This document shows, in pieces, positions 61,035-64,000 of a stretch of 64,000 nt of DNA. Within the stretch, counting starts at the first letter, position 1, and every line of letters starts with the position of its first letter. The notes beneath the pieces were generated by a model. The model had not been told where the DNA came from, made no database searches, and saw nothing but the letters and a program-made list of their open reading frames with translations. This stretch comes from JAPWJZ01 sp965279315 (lineage in GTDB: Bacteria; Pseudomonadota; Alphaproteobacteria; Micavibrionales; UBA2020), in NCBI GenBank assembly GCA_965279315.1, contig OZ257145.1:3100001-3164000 (forward strand), read 5' to 3'. The translations under genes and the position numbers were made by a program.

Positions 61035-61040
61035 TACAAA

Positions 61041-61574
61041 ATGAAAAAGATTTCCGCTCTTGCTGCGCTTGCCTTTTGCCTGCTGTTTTCGCTGAACGCG
61101 CTGGCCGCCGATATGCCCAAGGCAGGCACACCCGCCCCTGCCTTCAGCCTGAAAAACCAGCATGGCGACGCTGTCAGCATCGCCGATTTCAAGAAAAAAT
61201 GGATCGTGCTGTATTTCTACCCCAAGGATTTCACGCATGGCTGTTCGCTGGAAGCGCATAATTTTCAGGAAGATGAAGCAAAATATACCGCGAAAAAAGC
61301 CATCATCCTCGGCGTCAGCACGGACAGCCCCGACAGCCACAAGGAATTCTGCACGAAAGAGGGTCTGAACTTTATGCTGCTGGCCGACACGGACAAGAAA
61401 GTGAGCGAGCTTTACGGCTCCACCCTTAACCTCGGACTCACGGTGGTTTCCGCCCGCCACACCTTCCTGATCGACCCGAAAGGCGTCATCCGCAAGGTGT
61501 ATGACGAAGTCGATCCCGCGTCGCATAGCGAGGAAGTGCTGGCAGAACTTGCGGCGCTGCAGGCCCAGAAATAA
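61041..61574 (+). CDS. Exported peroxiredoxin, PrxQ/BCP type
   Basis: The protein has 177 residues. A signal peptide ends ALAAD near residue 23, so it should act in the periplasm. The peroxidatic motif is PKDFTHGCSLE with Cys68. No Cys stands five residues later as in E. coli BCP; instead Cys104 lies 36 residues downstream in EFCTKEGLNF, the position used as resolving Cys in helix-3-type PrxQ enzymes. Trp, Arg and the LIDPKGVIRKVYDEVDP end are typical. It reduces H2O2 or organic peroxides. It is six bases after the unknown gene at 60324. Confidence 0.9.
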   Translation: MKKISALAALAFCLLFSLNALAADMPKAGTPAPAFSLKNQHGDAVSIADFKKKWIVLYFYPKDFTHGCSLEAHNFQEDEAKYTAKKAIILGVSTDSPDSHKEFCTKEGLNFMLLADTDKKVSELYGSTLNLGLTVVSARHTFLIDPKGVIRKVYDEVDPASHSEEVLAELAALQAQK

Positions 61575-61955
61575 TCACGCGGCGCGCACGGCCGCCATCC
61601 TGTCGCGCAACCATACCCGCAGCGTCGCCACGACCGTCAGCGCAAAAACAATGCCCGTGCCGGTTTGCACGGCCTGCGGGTTAACGTCCAGGCCCGCAAT
61701 ATTCAGCAGGTAATCTATGTATGATCCCGGCAGGTTCGTTGCGCCGCGCATTTCCTTGATGCGCCAATGCCAGTCGGTGAGCGGGCAATAGCCGAGCGCC
61801 CCCAGCATAGGGCCGATGACAAGCCAGAAAAACGCGGTGATGCCCAGCAGGATGCGGTGCGCAAAACGCGTGCGGCGCGGGATCCAGCCGGACAGGTTGA
61901 AAACGATGACCGCGATATGCAGCGCATCGAACAGGATATCGGCGAGCCACAGCAT
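61575..61955 (-). CDS. DUF2784 membrane protein
   Basis: The protein has 126 residues with three hydrophobic segments (about residues 4-22, 33-53 and 98-115). GYCPLTDWHWRIKE near residues 55-68, followed by a G-S-Y-IDYLL segment, is the DUF2784 pattern. The biochemical role is unknown. It ends directly at the convergent peroxiredoxin stop and is 17 bases after the outer-membrane protein gene on the same strand, so the two may be cotranscribed. Confidence 0.85.
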   Translation of the reverse strand: MLWLADILFDALHIAVIVFNLSGWIPRRTRFAHRILLGITAFFWLVIGPMLGALGYCPLTDWHWRIKEMRGATNLPGSYIDYLLNIAGLDVNPQAVQTGTGIVFALTVVATLRVWLRDRMAAVRAA

Positions 61956-61972
61956 GTGCGGCAGCGTCCCTC

Positions 61973-62917
61973 TTACCAGAATTTATTCGGCGAGATTTTC
62001 ACGCGCATGCGGAACGACGTGCCGTTTTCCTTGTCGTAGCGGACTTCGGGGCCGATGCTCAGATTGATGCCGTTGCCGTCGTCTTTCAGGTCGTTGTAAT
62101 AGAAACCTGCCTCGACGCCGTAATTCTGCGTGCCCGCATAGGTGCGCACGACGCCGGAGAAATTGCCAAGGCCGTATTCATTCGCGCCGTTGCGGCCCGC
62201 TTTGCCGTTAAACAGGCTGGGGAAGTTGACTTCGGAATAAACGCGCGCATCGCTGCCACGGCCGATTTCAGGGCCGGACACGCGACCGACCGATGTGCCG
62301 ACGATCAGCGACGCCGGCAGGCTGCCGATATGGACGTTCTTGACGCCCTCGACAAACGCGCCCGCGCGCGCGTTGCCTTCGTTGTCGCGCATGTAGCGGC
62401 CGTTCACGCGCTCCACCGGGTTGTCGAAATAGCCGAGGTTGAAGCCGCCGCGATACGTCCAGTCGGACGACACCTGCGTCGTCGCGCTGCTGCCCGCGCC
62501 GATATTGAACTGCACGCCGTATTCGATGCCGCTGGCGCGGCCATACCATTCTTTTTTCAGCGGCTTCATTTCAAGATATTCGCGCGTCACGTTCAGCACG
62601 CCGGTCTGTTCCAGCGGCAGCAGCGTCACGTCAAAACGCGAGGGGGTCGAGATCCAGAGATTTTCGCGGGTCACATACACGGTCGGCTTGCGCGCGAAAT
62701 AATCGTCGATGCGGTCGTTCAATCCGCCCGTGGACTGCACTTTCGTGTGCGGCAATGTGCCATTGTTCCAGTCAGGTTGCGCTGCGGGCACAGGCTCGGG
62801 CGGCGCGCTGGGCGCTTCCTGCGCGCGCGAGGGCTGGGCGGAGAGCATCAATCCTGCGCTCATCATGGCCGAGGAAAAAACGTGCGAGAGGCCGCTGGCC
62901 TTCTTGGGCTTGAACAT
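61973..62917 (-). CDS. Probable outer-membrane protein, family unknown
   Basis: I start at the ATG at 62915-62917 because GGAG lies eight bases upstream, giving 314 residues. A signal peptide ends near residue 33 (PSRAQE), followed by a Pro/Ala-rich linker (about residues 34-50). The mature part alternates strands with Gly and aromatic residues (IEYGVQFNIGAG, DWTYRGGFNLGYFDN, YGVEAGFYYND) and ends ISPNKFW, an aromatic C-terminus suiting a barrel. I do not recognise the family. It is followed by the DUF2784 gene. Confidence 0.65.
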   Translation of the reverse strand: MFKPKKASGLSHVFSSAMMSAGLMLSAQPSRAQEAPSAPPEPVPAAQPDWNNGTLPHTKVQSTGGLNDRIDDYFARKPTVYVTRENLWISTPSRFDVTLLPLEQTGVLNVTREYLEMKPLKKEWYGRASGIEYGVQFNIGAGSSATTQVSSDWTYRGGFNLGYFDNPVERVNGRYMRDNEGNARAGAFVEGVKNVHIGSLPASLIVGTSVGRVSGPEIGRGSDARVYSEVNFPSLFNGKAGRNGANEYGLGNFSGVVRTYAGTQNYGVEAGFYYNDLKDDGNGINLSIGPEVRYDKENGTSFRMRVKISPNKFW

Positions 62918-63042
62918 AAATTTCTCCGTGACTGAAAATGTGTAGGCGGACAATATGCCGGAAATACCTTTATGTCAAACGCTCAAATAGCCTTTAAATT
63001 CAGAACATTAGCCTATTTAAGCTGTTTTTAGCATCTTGCGGC

Positions 63043-63048
63043 TATAAT
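63043..63048 (+). promoter_or_regulatory. -10 element before the HExxH gene
   Basis: A perfect TATAAT lies 28 bases before the ATG at 63077. The matching -35 is weak. Confidence 0.45.
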
Positions 63049-63076
63049 ATTATGAAACCACGATCTCAGGATTTTG

Positions 63077-64000
63077 ATGCCGGATCAGCAAGTTAGCCAG
63101 TTCCTGACCAAAGAAGAGCCGAAGGTCTTCGATTTCGAAAAGGCCGTCGCCGATGCGCGACGCGATTTTCCGAGAGAGACAAAATACATCACCTTCATCG
63201 ATATCTCCGCGCCGGATGCAGAGGATAAGCTGCTGGAATGGGCAAAAAAATCCGGGATGAACCAATCGCAGCTCGATAAAATGATGACGAAGGCCGGCAA
63301 CATGGAGGCTGTTGCCAAGGTTGTGAACGGCCACACGCTGCTCGCGATGCCGTCGCAGCGCGAGAATAGCGCAGCGGAATCCTTTCCCGGGAATGCGTAC
63401 AAAAGCGCCTATTTTTGCTTCCAGCACGAGCTCGGCCATTTCGTCATCCCCGAAGGCCATGCGGCCAGCAGCAATAAATCGACGGAATACCGCGAGCATG
63501 CGGCCGACACCTTCGCCATGATGCGGGGGCTGAAGGACGGCGTCTTCCAGAAAACGGACCTGCTGCACCTGTCGAACCGCCGCGGCCACGAAATGCTGAT
63601 GACGGAGGATATCACGCACCTGACCTCGATGTCGCTCGACGCGTTGATCATCAACCCGAAAAATATCGATTTCCTGTCGCTGTCGAAGAACGAGATCGTC
63701 AAGATCGCGCAGAAACACGCCGCTGAATTCGAGATGGACGGCAAAACCGCGAGCCGCTTCCTGAAAATGCAGTTCAAGGGCAAATACGCATACGAGGACG
63801 GCGCGAACGATAAGGAAGTGCTGGAAGGAAAGATGCGCGACCTGCAGGAAATCGCCATGTCATCGCCCAAAGATTCCCAAGACTTTTACATCGCCGCCCG
63901 CATCCTCAATAACGTGCTGGAAACAGGCTCTATCAAGGTATTCGGCAACGAGTACAAGGTCGATGTCACGACCGATGAATGGAAAGAGGCGAAGCTGGCG
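63077..64000 (+). CDS. HExxH metalloprotease-like protein, 3' end outside the window
   Basis: From the ATG at 63077 (CAGGA six bases before it) the frame is open for 308 codons to the window edge. There is no signal peptide. Residues 112-150 carry YFCFQHELGHFVIPEGH, with HELGH at 117-121, and then EYREHAADTFAMMRGL. The HExxH motif with a downstream ExxxAD fits a gluzincin-type zinc site, where Glu140 or a neighbour would be the third ligand. I do not recognise the family. The rest is helical and charged. It stands alone on the plus strand, divergent from the outer-membrane gene. Confidence 0.7.
   Translation, partial: MPDQQVSQFLTKEEPKVFDFEKAVADARRDFPRETKYITFIDISAPDAEDKLLEWAKKSGMNQSQLDKMMTKAGNMEAVAKVVNGHTLLAMPSQRENSAAESFPGNAYKSAYFCFQHELGHFVIPEGHAASSNKSTEYREHAADTFAMMRGLKDGVFQKTDLLHLSNRRGHEMLMTEDITHLTSMSLDALIINPKNIDFLSLSKNEIVKIAQKHAAEFEMDGKTASRFLKMQFKGKYAYEDGANDKEVLEGKMRDLQEIAMSSPKDSQDFYIAARILNNVLETGSIKVFGNEYKVDVTTDEWKEAKLA

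Overview
The window looks like a stretch of a free-living Gram-negative alphaproteobacterial chromosome with fairly high GC. The evidence is an ATP12-type F1 assembly chaperone, a rarA-crcB-rluC-ATP12 gene run next to rplQ and a Do protease, an endonuclease-type MutL, a bolA-monothiol glutaredoxin pair, SD-type ribosome binding sites, and a str-S10-spc-alpha ribosomal block without rpmJ or rpsD. I cannot name the genus. There are no rRNA or tRNA genes, no insertion sequence, no CRISPR array and no prophage.

Layout. 1-6.3 kb: a truncated SDR oxidoreductase, a periplasmic DUF3108-like protein, then glmU and glmS (UDP-GlcNAc supply) separated by a palindromic repeat, followed by a coupled pair of envelope proteins. 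6.3-14.5 kb is a mixed accessory stretch: small unknown proteins, a small outer-membrane barrel, a Nudix hydrolase, bolA-grxD, a cN-I-type 5'-nucleotidase, an RTX secreted protein, a YciI-like protein, a pentapeptide-repeat protein and a YdjM-like membrane hydrolase. 14.6-17 kb: mutL and a membrane protein. 22.9-16.9 kb (minus strand): a tightly overlapping six-gene operon degQ-like/rarA/crcB/rluC/AsmA-like/ATP12.

43.0-22.9 kb (minus strand) is the core translation block: rpsL-rpsG-fusA-tuf, the S10 operon, the spc operon, secY-adk, and rpsM-rpsK-rpoA-rplQ. A bidirectional terminator, a five-hairpin repeat cluster and a ferritin-like gene split it between rplO and secY. The alpha operon has its own strong promoter, which overlaps an inverted repeat. 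An SRP 4.5S-type RNA gene sits just upstream of rpsL on the plus strand.

43.6-48.8 kb is a lineage-specific insert between rpsL and rpoC. It holds a membrane protein, a GCS2-type glutamate-cysteine ligase-like enzyme behind a long structured leader, a variant carboxymuconolactone decarboxylase-like protein, a membrane diguanylate cyclase with an I-site, and a small periplasmic coiled-coil protein. 60.0-48.9 kb (minus strand) is rplK-rplA-rplJ-rplL-rpoB-rpoC with an L10-type leader and no secE-nusG in front. 60.3-64 kb: an unknown soluble protein, an exported PrxQ-type peroxiredoxin, a DUF2784 membrane protein, an outer-membrane protein, and a gene running off the window end that encodes an HExxH metalloprotease-like protein.

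Most of the window is housekeeping. I found no complete new system. The best leads are the ferritin-like insertion in the spc operon, the operator-like inverted repeat on the rpsM promoter, three promoters placed for leaderless mRNAs, the competing hairpins before the glutamate-cysteine ligase-like gene, the coupled Cys-rich membrane protein/DUF5329 pair, and the unfinished HExxH gene at the right edge.
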